From Engraulis encrasicolus (lineage: Eukaryota; Chordata; Actinopteri; Clupeiformes; Engraulidae): a stretch of 64,000 bases of DNA. The position numbers and the translations under genes are program-made. This document shows positions 1 to 15,820 of the stretch, in pieces. A model generated the notes under the pieces. The model had not been told where the DNA came from. It saw only the letters and a program-made list of their open reading frames with translations, and did no database searches. The number at the start of each line of letters is the position of its first letter. The stretch's first letter is position 1. Where the stretch lies: positions 22,546,276 to 22,610,275 of the forward strand of contig NC_085868.1 in NCBI RefSeq assembly GCF_034702125.1, in the 5' to 3' direction.

Positions 1-87
1 TGATCTAATAACACCTAAAGCACTACTCAATGAAAGATCATAAATTGTAAGTTGTACCCACCTGCTGATGAAAATACGCCATGCTGC

Positions 88-125
<38 letters not shown>

Positions 126-1820
126 ACACACCAGTTCCTGTGTGATCCCATGTGTCCCTGTGTATCCATCATGGGGGTTTGGTGTTACCGCTGTGTTGGT
201 GAAAGACGCATGTAAATCAACAATTACAGTAGCTGCCGTATTTATTTTTTACAGCAAGCAATCTTTTGGGCCTTTGGCACCTTTAGGGTATGTGTGATAA
301 TGAGCAAGAATTGTATGTCGTTGTATATTGTTGTGCGAAAGCTGGAGAGAATAAAAAGAAGTTGCACGTTGCCAGGCAGACCAGCAGGGGGTCTATACGC
401 TTTCTCTCTAACTGACCCAATTTCTCACATCCTCAAGGGGAGGAGGAGGAGGAGGAGGGCTGGATGAGAGGATGGGTGGATGGGTGAGTGGGTGAGTGGG
501 TGGAGGTTGGATCAAAGCGTGAGTGTGCAAAGTCTTTGCCTTTTATGCATTCCTCCCGTGCCGCGCCGCCACACTCCTTCTCCTACTACCGCACCGCGCT
601 AATGAAAAGTGCTCCCTTCTCATCAAATGAGCTGCAGGGCGAGTAATGCAAGGCACCACGCTGACAAGCAGCGTCAGAGTATCAAGGGTTAACTTGGCTA
701 ACTAAACAACATTTTTTTTTTTTTTAATGTGTCTGACAAGCTAGTGTAGTGTATTGTTCTTGAATGTTTGATGAGGTGTTTGTGCGTGCTGTGCTGGTTT
801 GAGGTGTGTCTCTATGTGGGTGCGTGTGTGTCTTGTTGCATGTGAGGAGGGCATCCATATTTAATGAGGTGCAGCAGAACGGTACTGTAAGTGCATGAGT
901 GGGTGGAAGGGAGTGTCACGCTGAAGTGAAGTATGGAGAGATCTCTCTCTCTCTTTTTTTGTGATTAAGAAGGATGTGGATCAGGTCAAAGGATGTAATG
1001 GGAGGTGTGAGGTTGGTTTCTGCGTGTGTGTTCATTTTGTTTGGAGAGTGTGAGTGAAAAGTCTCGCATGAGGTGTGCATCTGTGTTTTTGTGCGAGAGA
1101 GAGCTTTTTGTGAGCATATTGTTTCACAAAATTATAATTTTTCTTTTAACTTTTTCTTTTGAAAATATTGTTTAATATTCACACATTTTTAAGATCCTGA
1201 AAATGTTAATATTGTTTCTTCCTACCTACCCCAAAGGCACGAATGTACAGTAAAAGTGTGTGCGTGTGTGTGCATGTGTGTGTGGAATGGCAGCTAATAA
1301 AGGAAGGTGTGGGTGTGATGTTCCATCTCCCCCAGCAGGCTGGGTCTCTGCAGTGGCTCCCTAATCTGGTTGTGGCCTTGCTAACTACCTGCAGCCTCCA
1401 CCTCATTTCAACACCATGTCCTGACTCATTCTGCAACACTGCTGGTGGCACTGCATGGTTCCAGCCCAAAAAAATGCTTAAAACCCGCCTAGAAGCACAA
1501 AATCCTGACCAATTCTATTGATTTCTATGGCAAAAATTGGGCGGGTTTTTCTGATAAAAGCCATTTTTACCCACCCACACACAGCCATCCTAAGCAGCCC
1601 AATTGGGCGGGAAGCAGCCCAATCTGGCAACACTGACTGGTGGCCCCCAATAGGCCATACAGTACAGAACAGTAGCTCAGTCAGCTGGTTTTATAGATCC
1701 ATTAGCATTTGAGTTTAATGGTAAAGTGCACTTGTGTGTAATGAGGAATGTGACTCTGACTGTGGTAGATACTGTAGTAGCTGTCCATAGTAGTAACAGT
1801 ATGCATAAAATGATGACAAC
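1..1820. other. 5' flanking DNA, no gene seen
   Basis: I see no coding exon here. It is AT/GT-rich non-coding DNA with a CA microsatellite at about 89-124, a GGA-rich patch near 437-490 and a T-run near 711-725. Positions 1430-1640 hold a moderately repetitive-looking stretch with GGGCGGG and CCCAAT words, but I could not define its ends. It lies upstream of the first visible agap1 exon. It could be intron if the gene also has a first exon before the window. Confidence 0.6.
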
Positions 1821-2070
1821 ACAATTGAAGAGTTCAGATGCAAAACCCCCTAAGTGCCTTTTCAGAGAATAATCTTAATTAATTTTTTATTCACTACAAA
1901 GCTATCAAAATTGCATATGTTTTTTTTTTTATTTATGTAATATAACTATTTATATGTATTATCAAGTACATGAATGTAAACCAAACCAACCACTGGGTTC
2001 TCTAAAAATATAGAAGTGCAGGTCTTGAGAAATGGAGTTAGGGGGTTTTGCATCTAAACTCTTCAATTGT
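1821..2070. mobile_element. Short inverted-repeat element (MITE-like)
   Basis: The left end reads CAATTGAAGAGTTCAGATGC followed by AAAACCCCCTAA. The right end is its near-perfect reverse complement (TTAGGGGGTTTTGCATCTAA, then ACTCTTCAATTG). The arms are about 33 bp with one mismatch and enclose about 180 bp of AT-rich DNA without an open frame. This is the structure of a non-autonomous DNA transposon. I cannot assign a superfamily because no clear target-site duplication is visible. Confidence 0.75.
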
Positions 2071-3248
2071 AGACGAAATTGTAATTGTAATAACATGCAA
2101 TACTTAACATTGAAAATTATCTAAAAATGGGCTCTTTGTTAATGGAACAGTAATGGAACCTTCAGTAGCTAAATAAAGTGTATTTTGAGGCTCTTTATTT
2201 CCTTTATTTTGCATGGATTTTGTCACCTACAGCTTCATATCTAGACCATAGCTAGATGAGGAAGCTGGTAATTGAGTTGTCGCTCTCCTCCTCCTCCTCC
2301 AGAAATGCCCTGCACTTCTTTTCTCTTGTGCCGCTGAGGCGTCTTTTGAGATCATTAGCCCCCTCTCATGTCTCTGAAGTGACACTGCAAGAAGCAAGCC
2401 ACTGAGTCTGTCCTCTCTTCCTGCACTAGAGGTGGACGTCCTGGCTCCTGAAGTAACATTAAAAACACCAGACACATATTTGATCCAAGTTGATGGGAAT
2501 AGATGTGTTTACATATCCAGGTGCTGGACAGAAGAATGTCAATCGATCCATGTCCACAGACAATAAGCCTTCGAAACATGAGTGACTTACTAATTGGTAA
2601 AAATCACCTTTTGACTGCATGGGTGTAGTAGGGGAATGCATGGTATAGTGTCAGGGCTGGAAACTAATGAGCATTGCAAAATGTGAATCCTTTGCCAGCC
2701 AGTGGCAGAATATTTGTCCTCACAAATATACAAACCACTGTCATGGTGCCAGTATTCGGCTGTTGTGGCCTGTGTGAATTTCCATCTGTTACCGTTTTTG
2801 TTTTTGTTTTTGCTGAAGCCAGGATGTCCCCCCTCTGCTCTGTCCCCTCAGACCTCAGTGCGTTGCCCGCTCTGTCTCTATTTTGAAGTGGCGCGGTCCC
2901 TGGCTGCGGAGATGAAAAGCGTCAGCATTATTCTGCTCGAGTCGGGACGAGAGCAATTGACACAAACCGAGAGGCGCGAGTCTGAAGGGTCAGCTCTCGA
3001 ATCGTATTAACTCTTCCATTCAATCTGGACTGGAGTGCTTCCTCCAACACAATCTCCATCGCGGCCACGTTTCCTCTTCCTCAGCCGCCACTGTGCTGTG
3101 CTGTGCTGTGCTGACTGCAGTGCGCTGTCTAATTCATCCACATTACTGTTATAGCCAGGAAGCGAGGGAAGGGAGTCAGTGGGTTCCCGCAAGACTGCTG
3201 TGTCGGCAGTCACACTGTCACAGGTATATGATGGGTCCCTACCCCACC
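2071..3248. other. Non-coding flank
   Basis: No supported gene. Short reading frames exist on both strands, but none shows a recognisable protein pattern or paired splice sites. A CTCCTC run lies near 2286-2300 and a TGTGC run near 3090-3110. Confidence 0.5.
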
Positions 3249-6438
<3,190 letters not shown>

Positions 6439-7912
6439 ATGCACCTATTGGATGGTAACTATACCGACAGGATGGAGCGGGGAACACCACAGAGGAAAAC
6501 TGTCTACCGGATCTCTCTCACGTTGGTGAAAAAAGAAAGCGTGAGCGACGGCACGGCGAATGGCGAGGGAGGCTCTGCGCACCGGCGTCTAGAAAACCCC
6601 AAAGTGGGGGCTTACCGGCGCGAGGGCTCTGTGGAGGTGCAGAGGAGCTGCTTCCTCGAGGAGCTGAAAGAGGTGGAGGACGAGAGCGACGATTTTACTT
6701 CACACTGCCACATGCGCAACTTCAGGACGTTCAGCACGGGCCAGCTCGAGATTGGGAGGCTAAAAATATCTCGGAAAGCGCAGCACTTGAACCAGGACCG
6801 CTCGCAGGACGTATGTGAAACGGAAACAGGGACTTCGGCTGCAGCGGCCGCAGCAGCAAACAAACTGAAGCAAGGGGCCCCTGCTGAGGGAGCTGTCCAC
6901 TGTAGGAACGGGCAGGGTCAACACAGGGAAACACAGGAAATGGTGGGATCGGACAGGCTCAATGGAGGCTCCCCCCGCACCCCAACTGCTGCAGAACCCA
7001 CCAAACCCACCACAACCACTGCTGCTGCTGCCTATGCCTCTCTAAACGGTGGCAATGCAATAGCCCGAAAACGGGGAAATCTCAAAACCTCCCGCAGCAC
7101 AGAGGAGCGGTGCTACACTCCCCCACGTGAGCCTAAGCGAGAGGAGAACTCCTCGCACTTGGCAAAGGACTCGCCATCCTCCTCCTCCTCCTCAAGTGGC
7201 AAATCCCCAGATGAAGGTAAAGGTAAGCACAGCGGGTCCTCCAAGCAGCAGCAGCAGCAGCAGCCGTCAGCGCCCCACACCCCGCAGGCCAAACGCCACC
7301 CCAGCCTGCTGCGCCGCAGCTTCAGCTTCCGCCACTGGACCGGCGGCGAGCTGCTCCGCATCCGGGCCCTGTCCAAGGAGAAGCACCACAGCAGCTCCGG
7401 CTGCATCGGGCGCGGAGACGAGTCGGCCAAAACGCCCTCCTCTTCCTCGGCTTCGTCCTCGTCGTCGGCCGTCGTCCTCCAGAACCCGGCCTTCCACGAA
7501 GACAGCGGCCACGAGTCCGAGTCGACCGACAAGAGCAACCTGGAGCCCCTGGACATGGACGACATCCTCAACCAGAAGGACCCGAGGGGCGGGCTGAGCC
7601 GCCGCGAGCGGGCCAAGGGCAAGAACCGCACGCTGGACAACAGCGACCTGCTGCGTCTGTCGGACCGGCCGCTGGGGGAGAAGGAGGGCTTCCTGCGGGG
7701 CACGGCGGGGGGCCACGGCGGGGGCGCGAGGGGCGGCCAGGAGAGGCGCCTCATCCGCTTCTTCAGCGGCATCTTCTCCAGGCGGGACTGCGGCCTGGCC
7801 ACCTCCACGCCCCTCAGCAGCCCCAGCAACCGCGGCCTGCGGAAGAGCAAGCGCTCCGGCCTGGGCGTCTCGCAGTCCAGCAGCGAGAGCGTCAACGGCT
7901 CCAGACACGAGG
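6439..7912 (+). CDS. agap1: AGAP1 long first coding exon (PIKE-L-like N-terminal extension)
   Basis: This exon encodes a long, mostly disordered N-terminal extension of an AGAP-family ArfGAP. The frame opens at ATG 6439. A second in-frame ATG at 6472 has A at -3 and G at +4 and starts MERGTPQRK; I prefer it because the known AGAP2/PIKE-L N-terminus also runs quickly into an ISLTLVK motif, here RKTVYRISLTLVKKES. Further along are an acidic patch (EELKEVEDESDDF), alanine, glutamine (six Q near 7244-7263) and serine runs, a basic SFSFRHWTGGELLRIRALSK segment and RRLIRFFSGIFSRR. The donor is GAGG/GTAAAT, so the exon ends at 7912 in phase 1 and joins exon 2 as ...SRHE-DAFVNSQEW. Without splicing the frame runs 23 codons into the intron. 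The GC content is much higher than in the surrounding DNA. No enzyme domain lies in this part. Assignment to agap1 rests on the downstream exons. Confidence 0.85.
7217..7228 (+). promoter_or_regulatory. Two candidate internal splice donors in exon 1
   Basis: Within the exon the sequence AAGGTAAAGGTAAGCAC offers two GT donors, at 7217 and 7223. The second (AAAG/GTAAGC) is a strong consensus match. Cutting at either leaves phase 1, the same as the main donor at 7912, so either could join exon 2 in frame and remove about 230 residues of the basic extension. Use of these sites is inference. Confidence 0.35.
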
Positions 7913-8307
7913 GTAAATGTTCACATCTACTCATTCATATCAGTTCATGTGTACTCTATGCTGATATTGCTGTGGTGGATTAACGGAGAGGTCGATAGAT
8001 TGCTTGGTGGGGGTAGACGGGTATGAATCGGTATTGGTGGGAGGCTCAATAGACGGATGGATACATTCATAACGTATGCTGAAATTTCTCTAATTGATAA
8101 ATAGGTAAGGTCTGCAGGAAGATGGAGATCAACATGGATAGAAGGATGGCTGTATTCCATGCCAAGATGGGGGGGAAAGATATCTGGCCATGTAGCGGTC
8201 ACCTGTGCTGTTCTGTGTACTGCATTAGGTGCAATTCTGTAGGTGTAGCACATTTGCAGAGTCAGGTCCATGGCCAGGTGCCATTTGGGCTGATGGTGTG
8301 TGATTAC

Positions 8308-8418
<111 letters not shown>

Positions 8419-8982
8419 AACCCAATATCTGCTACTACAGAGTTGCCTCGGGTCAAATGGACCGGGCCCCTTTATTGTTCACCCTCTCATTTTGATGCAG
8501 TAAAAGTACTGTTTAGCTCTCAAGTGCAGTAACTGTTTTCTTACGGACTTTAGTTGTGTGTGTGTGTGTGTGTGTGCCTGTGCCTGTCTGTCTGTATGTG
8601 TGCATAAGTAATTGAAATGAACTTCTTTCTAATGACTCAGAGTCATTAACTCTTCCTGAAGAACTCCTTATTTGTATAAGAAGGATGAATGACACCAGCC
8701 TTTTTACTTTCCTCTTGTAGAAGTGAGCTCATTGTTGCAAATGTAATCGGATCTCTACGTAATGAAGTTCATACATTTCCTGCTGCAGTGATCGTGTGCT
8801 AATCCAGCTGCAGGGACGCGGTGACGTGCATCTTGGCAGAGCTTGGCGGGTGATTATCAGTGTGCTGCTTATGTTTACTGTAAACCGCGCTGAGGTGTGT
8901 GAAGTGTAAATGTTGGTTTTCCTCATTATTAGCTTCCACATTCTTCACATTCCTTTGCCGTTCTAGAAGTAGTTAAGACCAG

Positions 8983-9084
<102 letters not shown>

Positions 9085-11944
9085 TTTAGGGGAGATTAGC
9101 CGCCCCAATGCTCTAACCTCTAACCCCACCGCTAATTGCTAACTTTTAAAAAATCCCTAGTTTTATATCCCTTGTGTCGTCTCGCTCCTACATCCTTTGC
9201 AACTCTAAAGTTGAGATTTAATAGAAACTGGAGCGCTGCACTGTTTTGCATACACATAGTTTTTATGCACACAGCTAGATGAAACCCCTTCATTATTCTG
9301 GTTAACCGTTGCTGTGGTCAGTGAGGTAGGCCCTCTAAATTTAGGCACGATCCAGATCCAAAATCCAAAGTCCAAAAAGCAATGGTTATTGTGCGCCATT
9401 TTGCTTTTGCATAGCGGAGGCAGTGGACTGGAGAAGGCATCTGAACCGCTGCAGTTAAAAATACCAGGAGGCAGAATGTGAAATAGCATTTTCCAGCGTG
9501 AGGTCAGTAGTCGACTGCTGCGACTGGTTCAGGGCACAGATGGGAGCTCTGCAGGGCGTTCTCAGTCACCGTTGCGAATAAGGAGTCAAGTCTGGCTTAT
9601 TCACGAGTGCCCTTCAGATTACTTGCTGCCGCCGCCCCTCTGTTCAGTAACCACCAGCCAGTCATGCATAGTAGCTCTCACACCCACTCAGTTTGGTGGT
9701 GGTGGTGGTGGTGGTGGTTACAAGTACTGCACCCACAGATGTTGTTAATCAAGCATCAGCTTATCTTGCGAAGTAGTCTCACCAAAACATCAAATTAGGA
9801 AAAAAAAAATCTCGAAGGTTGGTGCCAAAGGGGTCAAGTTACTAAAAGACATAAAACAGCATAAATAAGGCTTATTATTGTCATATGTGGCTTCTTTTTC
9901 TCCTGTCCCCTCTACGACCCTATTGTACCTCAGTGTGAATTGTCAAACTTGCTTTTAGAAATGGCAGTGCTCTTTGTGCATGTGCAATAATTTGAACGGA
10001 ATGTGCGCTGAATGGCCATGCATCTGCTCTGTGATTGGCCCACAGGAGGCTTAGTCATAATGGAATGATTCTTTTTGTGTGTGTGTGTGTGGGTGCTGCG
10101 CTTTAATTGGAGGATAATTAATGAGTAGAACTCTGGAAGCCAACATTTCATGTGGCGTTGTTGGAAGATTCCAGAACGAAACGATTGGTGAGATTCTTCC
10201 TCCTCTTCTTCCTGCCACTCCCGCTGCTTCTCCAGTTGTCCCTTCTCTGACTTGGCCCCATACATCACGTGTTTGGAGACCTACCACCACCACCACCACC
10301 ATAAGCAGCAGTAGCCCATAGATTATTCTAGTGTGTGTGGTGGTGCGTGGCGCCTGAGGGGGGTCTCTGTCATCACCCATCAGGCTTCACCCCCCTCCTA
10401 CCCGACCTGCTATTCCCCTCCCATCCTCACCAAATGCAGCAGGCTAATGGTGTTGGGCTCTGGCATGGCTTGGCATGGCCCTGCGCAGCTCATGTGACCT
10501 ACATCCACACTCATCTGGAAGTAACTCATCTGGCTAAGGCTGATGGCTGGCTGGCTGGCTGGCATGCTGGGCCCGGCGTGGCATTCCTCTGCAGGAGGAG
10601 ATGGTCCAGCATGTTTCATCTTTTTTTTTTTTTGAGGCTTGTTGAATCTATCTCCGTATCTCTACCCTACTCTACTGTTGAATATGAATTTGAAGACAGC
10701 GAGAGGGTGCCCCGCGAAGAGCCTGTCGGAGTGTGCTCTGCAGTAGCAGCAGCAGCAGGTTGGAGGCTGAGAAAAGATGAGATGAGAGCAGTGAATGCAG
10801 GTGATGAGGAGAAGGCTTCAGATATATTGCTGAATTATTTGCTGAAATAGTGGTGCACACCCGTACTGTGCACTGCGTGCAATGGATTTTTGTATTTTAA
10901 CATTCACTCTTGCACAGTCAATCACATACAGAAATCTTGTCCGATAACAGATCACCATTGCATGGCTTGCATGGCTTCTATTTTATAGCACAATCTTTTT
11001 TTTTACGCCATCTGAGTCTGCCCCCCACCACCACTAAACACACTTTTCCTCCCCTTCTCCAAGTTAGCGTACGGTATGTATATGTGCTCCTCGATTCGCA
11101 TAACTTAGCTTATAGGATTCCCTTACTGCACTCCTCTGCAGGGCAAACGCGTGTTCTCTGTCTGAGTGTGTGTCTGCAGCAGCAGCAGCAGCAGACTCCA
11201 TCAAGTCTTTCCCTCCATCAGTAATGAGTCCACCGTGCCTGCCTCCCCTATGCAGCAATATGGAATCAGAACTCTGTGAAAATAATGATGTCTGGGGATC
11301 CAGAGAGTTCCACTGCGGCAATGCAGTGTGTCCCCAACCACTATCCTCCCCTGAATTCCAAATGCTTTTCAGTTTCTCCAAACATGCATTTAATAGGTCA
11401 CCATTTTGCTCTGTCTCGTCCCGCATCTGACGGCGCTCTTTGCTCCCATACATATTTAATACGGTTTGTCTGAGGTACGGATATTGGTGGATAAGGTCTT
11501 ACTTTTGTCTGAAATAATCTCTTGTCATCATCAAGTATGTCTTTGTGGAAGGAAGTTGGTATGGAATGCAGCTTGCTTTGTGCCCATCCAAAGTCTCTCT
11601 TCCTCTCCTCTCTCCATCCCTCCAACTCTCCTTCCTTCCCTCCTTCCTCCCAGTCTGTCCTTCCCTCTGCTCTGTCGGGGTCAGTTGTGTCTATGTTGGG
11701 TGGTAGCGGACAGCAAAAGACCGGATGTGCTCCTCTGGATTTTCCACAGTCGGGTTTCATCTTTTTTTTCCACAGCTGGTTTTGGCTGACATGACGAGGC
11801 TGAGCTGGCTGTTTTGGATGCACTAAAGAAACTGTCACATTGGGGAACAAGGGAAAACTGATCATGAGTTACATCTAGAATGTTTTTTGTTTGTCTATCT
11901 ATGTTGTGGTCTACTTTGCCCCTTACTTTTTAAAGCATTATGTC

Positions 11945-12140
11945 TAGAGGTGCTCCGATCACCATTTTTTGGCCCGATCACCGATACCGATCACCAAAAA
12001 TCTTTATCTGCCGATTACCGATCATTGCCGATCACAAAAATTATTTCCTATTTTTTTAATAGCCTATTAATTATCCTTATTGAATACCATTTCTGCCCAT
12101 AAACCAATCAATCTTAATTTGAACATGTCTATTATTAGGC

Positions 12141-12171
<31 letters not shown>

Positions 12172-12938
12172 TATTATTATTATTATTATTATCATCTTTC
12201 AGACTAGTGTTGGTAATACAGTCTACAGTATTAATCAATATGTAAGTTATTGCATAGAATAACTAAACTATTTAAGATTGAATTGAAACTGAAACATTAC
12301 ATCAAATAGTCTTCCACATACGAGAAAAAAACAACCTGTCGCTTTAAATGAGCAGCCTCGTGAGAAGAGCCCCTCCCCTCTCTGTCACCGTCCTCAGTTG
12401 CAGTGCTCCGTTACCGTTCTGAATCTCTCTCTCAAGTTTTAACCACATCTGTCGCCGTTTGGCGTTTCAGCGACTATCAAACTAATCGACTGACTGCCAA
12501 TTACAACTTTGAAAACAATAATTGACATGTTTGTGCTGACAACGTGAAGTTGTCGCGTGCTGACCGAGGCAACTACACATTAGAACGTAAAATGGCTCAC
12601 TGGCGAGTAGCCTACTCAATCGCAAATTACATTGTCAGGTAAACGGCGCATGGATCGGAAAATCAGATCATTGTTGATGCAGATATGGTTATGAATGGTG
12701 GAAATGAAGGGGGGAATGGCGAAAAGTTATAGACAAGCAAAGATGCCTTCTTTTGGTGCAGTTGCAGCTGTGCAGAGCCAGCGTCTACATGCCAGGTGTA
12801 AAGACAAATGGTTGCGTGAGGAATTTAATATCTCTCGATCGGTTTTTTGATCGGCATGTTTTTCCGATCACCGATCAGGCTATTTTTGGCCATTATCGGC
12901 CGGTCATGATCGGCAGCCGAGCAATCGGAGCACCTCTA
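11945..12938. mobile_element. Non-autonomous hAT-like element, 994 bp
   Basis: The ends are TAGAGGTGCTCCGATCA on the left and the matching inverted ATCGGAGCACCTCTA on the right. The element is flanked by a perfect 8-bp direct repeat, ATTATGTC (11937-11944 and 12939-12946). An 8-bp duplication together with TAG-starting ends is the hallmark of the hAT superfamily. Several CCGATCA words lie near both ends. The inside has a (TTA)n run at about 12137-12192 and no long reading frame, so it cannot encode its own transposase and would need one supplied from elsewhere. The perfect duplication suggests it is not very old. Confidence 0.92.
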
Positions 12939-12946
12939 ATTATGTC

Positions 12947-14496
12947 AAGCCTATGTGCTTCCCCCCGTATCTTTACATCGATATACTGTGGGGGATATAT
13001 ATTTGTCCAAACAGTAGAATAAAACGAAGAGGCGGGTTTAGCATATAAGATACCATCAGTGGTCGCTGCAAAGGGAAAAGAATCTGGCGCCACATGGATG
13101 TCTATTTTCTGTTATTTATTTTTTTAGTGCAGTAAGACTAACGTTTCGACATGCGTCTTCATCAGAGTCCTTGCACTTATTATTTAGTCCTGCTCTGGTT
13201 GCTCCGGATTGTCAAATTAGAAGCGCAGAGGGCGTATTTCCCTTCTTTGTAAACCATCAGTGGTCATCAGTGGCCAATGCCCAGCAGGTGACTCTAAACA
13301 CAGCTTGAACCCTGGCAAATAACATAAAATAGAAAACCCCTCAAAGTTCCCTCAAACTGTGAATTTGTTGCCATTTGAAATGGCTTTTTTGTTTTGTTGT
13401 GGTTTGCCACGTATCATTTACCGTCTTTGTAGTGTTGGTACTTGGTGGATATAGTCTGTGCTACATACATTATGAGCGCTAGTGATGGTTAGCATGAGGC
13501 TAGCGTAGATTGAGTTGTAAGATAGGTCCTGTCTTCAAATTGGCAGAGTGGCTCATGATAACTTCTTGCAGTTCCCCCCGACCAGATGTTGGGAAAAAGA
13601 CACAGTATTGCTTTAAACCATAAACGATCATGATCCAGTCAGCTTCGTCCCTTCTGTTCTGTAACCTCAAACCTTTTCTCTGCACTGTGAGAGTGAAGCA
13701 GGCTTTTATTGTGTGGAATGAGCTAGGTGGTATCCTAAAACTGGAACAGGGGCCCGCCATGATTATGATGATTCAGATCCTCTGAGAATATAGCAGCACA
13801 TTTGTACAGAACATGCTCACGGCCCACCTGCAGGTTCCGAGTTATACTTAGCCCGCTCAGGTCCTTACCTGCCCCATTTTGCTGTTTTTTTTTTTTTAAC
13901 ATTACATTACATGACATTGCACTTAGTGCAAGTACTTTCATCCAAGGAGACTTGTATAGAGAATCTCAATGGCATCCCCTTGGCGCTTGCTCTCACTACC
14001 ATCCCTAGGCTTCAGAGTTGAACACAAGTATTTTTTTTCCTCAATTTCATACAAAAGAGAAAGCCAGTTGTGCCATTTGAGTGAAGGCATACTTTTCCGT
14101 GTCATTTTCTTGACATCTGTTATGCAGAGTACACACACTAACAAATCGGTAATCTACATAGGACCAAAGACGGTGGAAGCGGAGTGAACCTTTTAGGGGC
14201 CAACGTAAGAAAAGGCAGTAAAGCCTGTTTAATTCATTTTTTTTATGCTGTCTTAACATGGCTATGTATGCATATTAATTCAGAATGTGGCGGGAGCTCT
14301 ACAGTTAACAGGTATTGTAATAGCATCCTTGCAGCATGATGCTTACTTCAGCTAATACTATCCTATGGAGTAAGCTTACCTTTTGACTGTACTCTATATT
14401 GGCCATGGGCTGCCGTCTCAGCAATCTGACAAGCAATCCTCGTCGTCCAGTGGTCATGTCTATATGGCCAGATTGCAATGCGTAGGGCACAGGTCT

Positions 14497-14550
<54 letters not shown>
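12947..14550. other. Intron 1 segment, no gene seen
   Basis: Unique-looking intron with a possible dispersed-repeat remnant near 13120-13180 (words such as ACGTTTCGACATGCGTC). A GT tract occupies 14500-14550. Confidence 0.5.
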
Positions 14551-14553
<3 letters not shown>

Positions 14554-14687
14554 CCTTCCGCTTCGCTGATTAAAATGTTGGTATTAAGGTCAGTGTGTGT
14601 GTGTGTGTGTGTGTGTGTGTTTCCTTCCGCTTCGCTGATTAAAATGTTGGTATTAAGGTCAGTGTGTGTGTGTGTGTGAGAGAGAGA
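14500..14687. repeat. GT microsatellite with a duplicated 69-bp unit
   Basis: A block beginning TTTCCTTCCGCTTCGCTGAT and ending in a GT tract is present twice in tandem, starting at 14551 and 14620. The two unique parts are identical as far as I can compare them. Replication slippage or unequal exchange between GT tracts would produce this. Confidence 0.9.
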
Positions 14688-15533
14688 GTTACAGTAGATT
14701 ACGGTATGCTTTGGGGAGGGCCAGATGCTAGGCTGCGTGTTGGGAATAGGGAAACTGCATGTTTGGAATCGGGATGCTGTGTGTTGGGATGATTTTTGAG
14801 CTGGCCTGTTCAGGGATCAGATTAAAACAAATTGTGCGTGTGTGTGCGTGCATACGTGCTTATGTAAAAAAAAAAAAAGTGCACTCCCTTCCAATTTACA
14901 CTGACATGCTTAACCGCCACTGAGTTGAACGTACAGTGCTGTACCTCCCAAGACATGTAAACATACTCTGCAAACACGTATTTAACCTCATCCTTCGAAG
15001 TGGAGGATGGTTTGTTTACACGAGTTAGGCCTCGTTGGTCTTTTAGGTGTTTCAAAATTTCAAAACGGGTTTTGCGGTTTGTTTGTTTTCTTCAGGTTCT
15101 GCAGCTTGCATAATGTGCTTAACTGTCAGTCAAGTCAACACGATCACCTTCAACCATCAACCATACTTGAGTAATCTTAACTTAATTCTAGATTAGGGCC
15201 TCTATCTTTTCTGACCAGATTACAGTTAAGCAGAGAGTTCAGTCTGTGTGTCACGGAGAGTAACATTAGTTCAGCATCATGGCATGTGTCGGTGCTCTTT
15301 TCTCTCCCCAACCACCACGTGTTAAACATTTTCTCTTGCAAATGTGTGCTGCATATGTTGTGTGTGTGTGTGTGTGTGGATATGGGCTTTCTTGTGGGCC
15401 CAGTGAACGCTTTCATGTCATTAGCATTTCCCTTTTGTCTTCCAGTTCCCACATATAGCCCACATTCTATGGCACAGCACCACAGAATAGACAGTCGCAC
15501 ATGCGTGTCAATGGGCTTATCTGCCTTCGCAAC

Positions 15534-15691
15534 TAGCCTGATTATCATCGACTTTCAAATCTCTTCGAGACTTGGTCTGACCAAGAGCATAACAATTTTC
15601 ATTTCCCAAACGGCATGGTTGACAAGCCTCCATTGGTTTGCTTATCGTTGTTTGCTTCCCGACAAAGTGGGAGGAGGGCACGGCCTGGCTA
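15534..15691 (+). mobile_element. Short dispersed element with 9-bp target duplication, copy 1
   Basis: The element starts TAGCCTGATTATCATCGAC and ends GGCACGGCCTGGCTA, so its outermost bases form a short inverted repeat (TAGCC...GGCTA). It is flanked by a perfect 9-bp direct repeat, CTTCGCAAC, at 15525-15533 and 15692-15700. A related, longer copy lies in opposite orientation at 28529-28774. There is no coding capacity. A 9-bp duplication is typical of Mutator-like elements, but a SINE-like origin cannot be excluded. This copy has an internal deletion relative to the other. Confidence 0.8.
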
Positions 15692-15820
15692 CTTCGCAAC
15701 AGAATTTTCTGATTGGCTGATGGGGTGGCCATTAATTCCTTGTTGCCGGTCAGGCGTCAAACGTGCGACTAGTACGCATACGTACCGGCTCAATATGTCT
15801 TTGCCCCTAGCACGACACAC

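Noticed and set aside
1430..1640. Possible inverted-repeat element with CTGCAACACTGCTGG and TCTGGCAACACTG
   Set aside because: The two phrases are in direct, not inverted, orientation and no clean boundary is visible.
7113..7934. Long minus-strand frames (273 and 213 residues) opposite exon 1
   Set aside because: They mirror GC-rich, low-complexity plus-strand coding sequence and show no protein family or splice signals. The plus-strand frame is supported by the phase match to exon 2.
13120..13180. Dispersed repeat with ACGTTTCGACATGCGTCTTCA
   Set aside because: It resembles a phrase common in fish repeats, but I could not define ends, a duplication or a second copy here.
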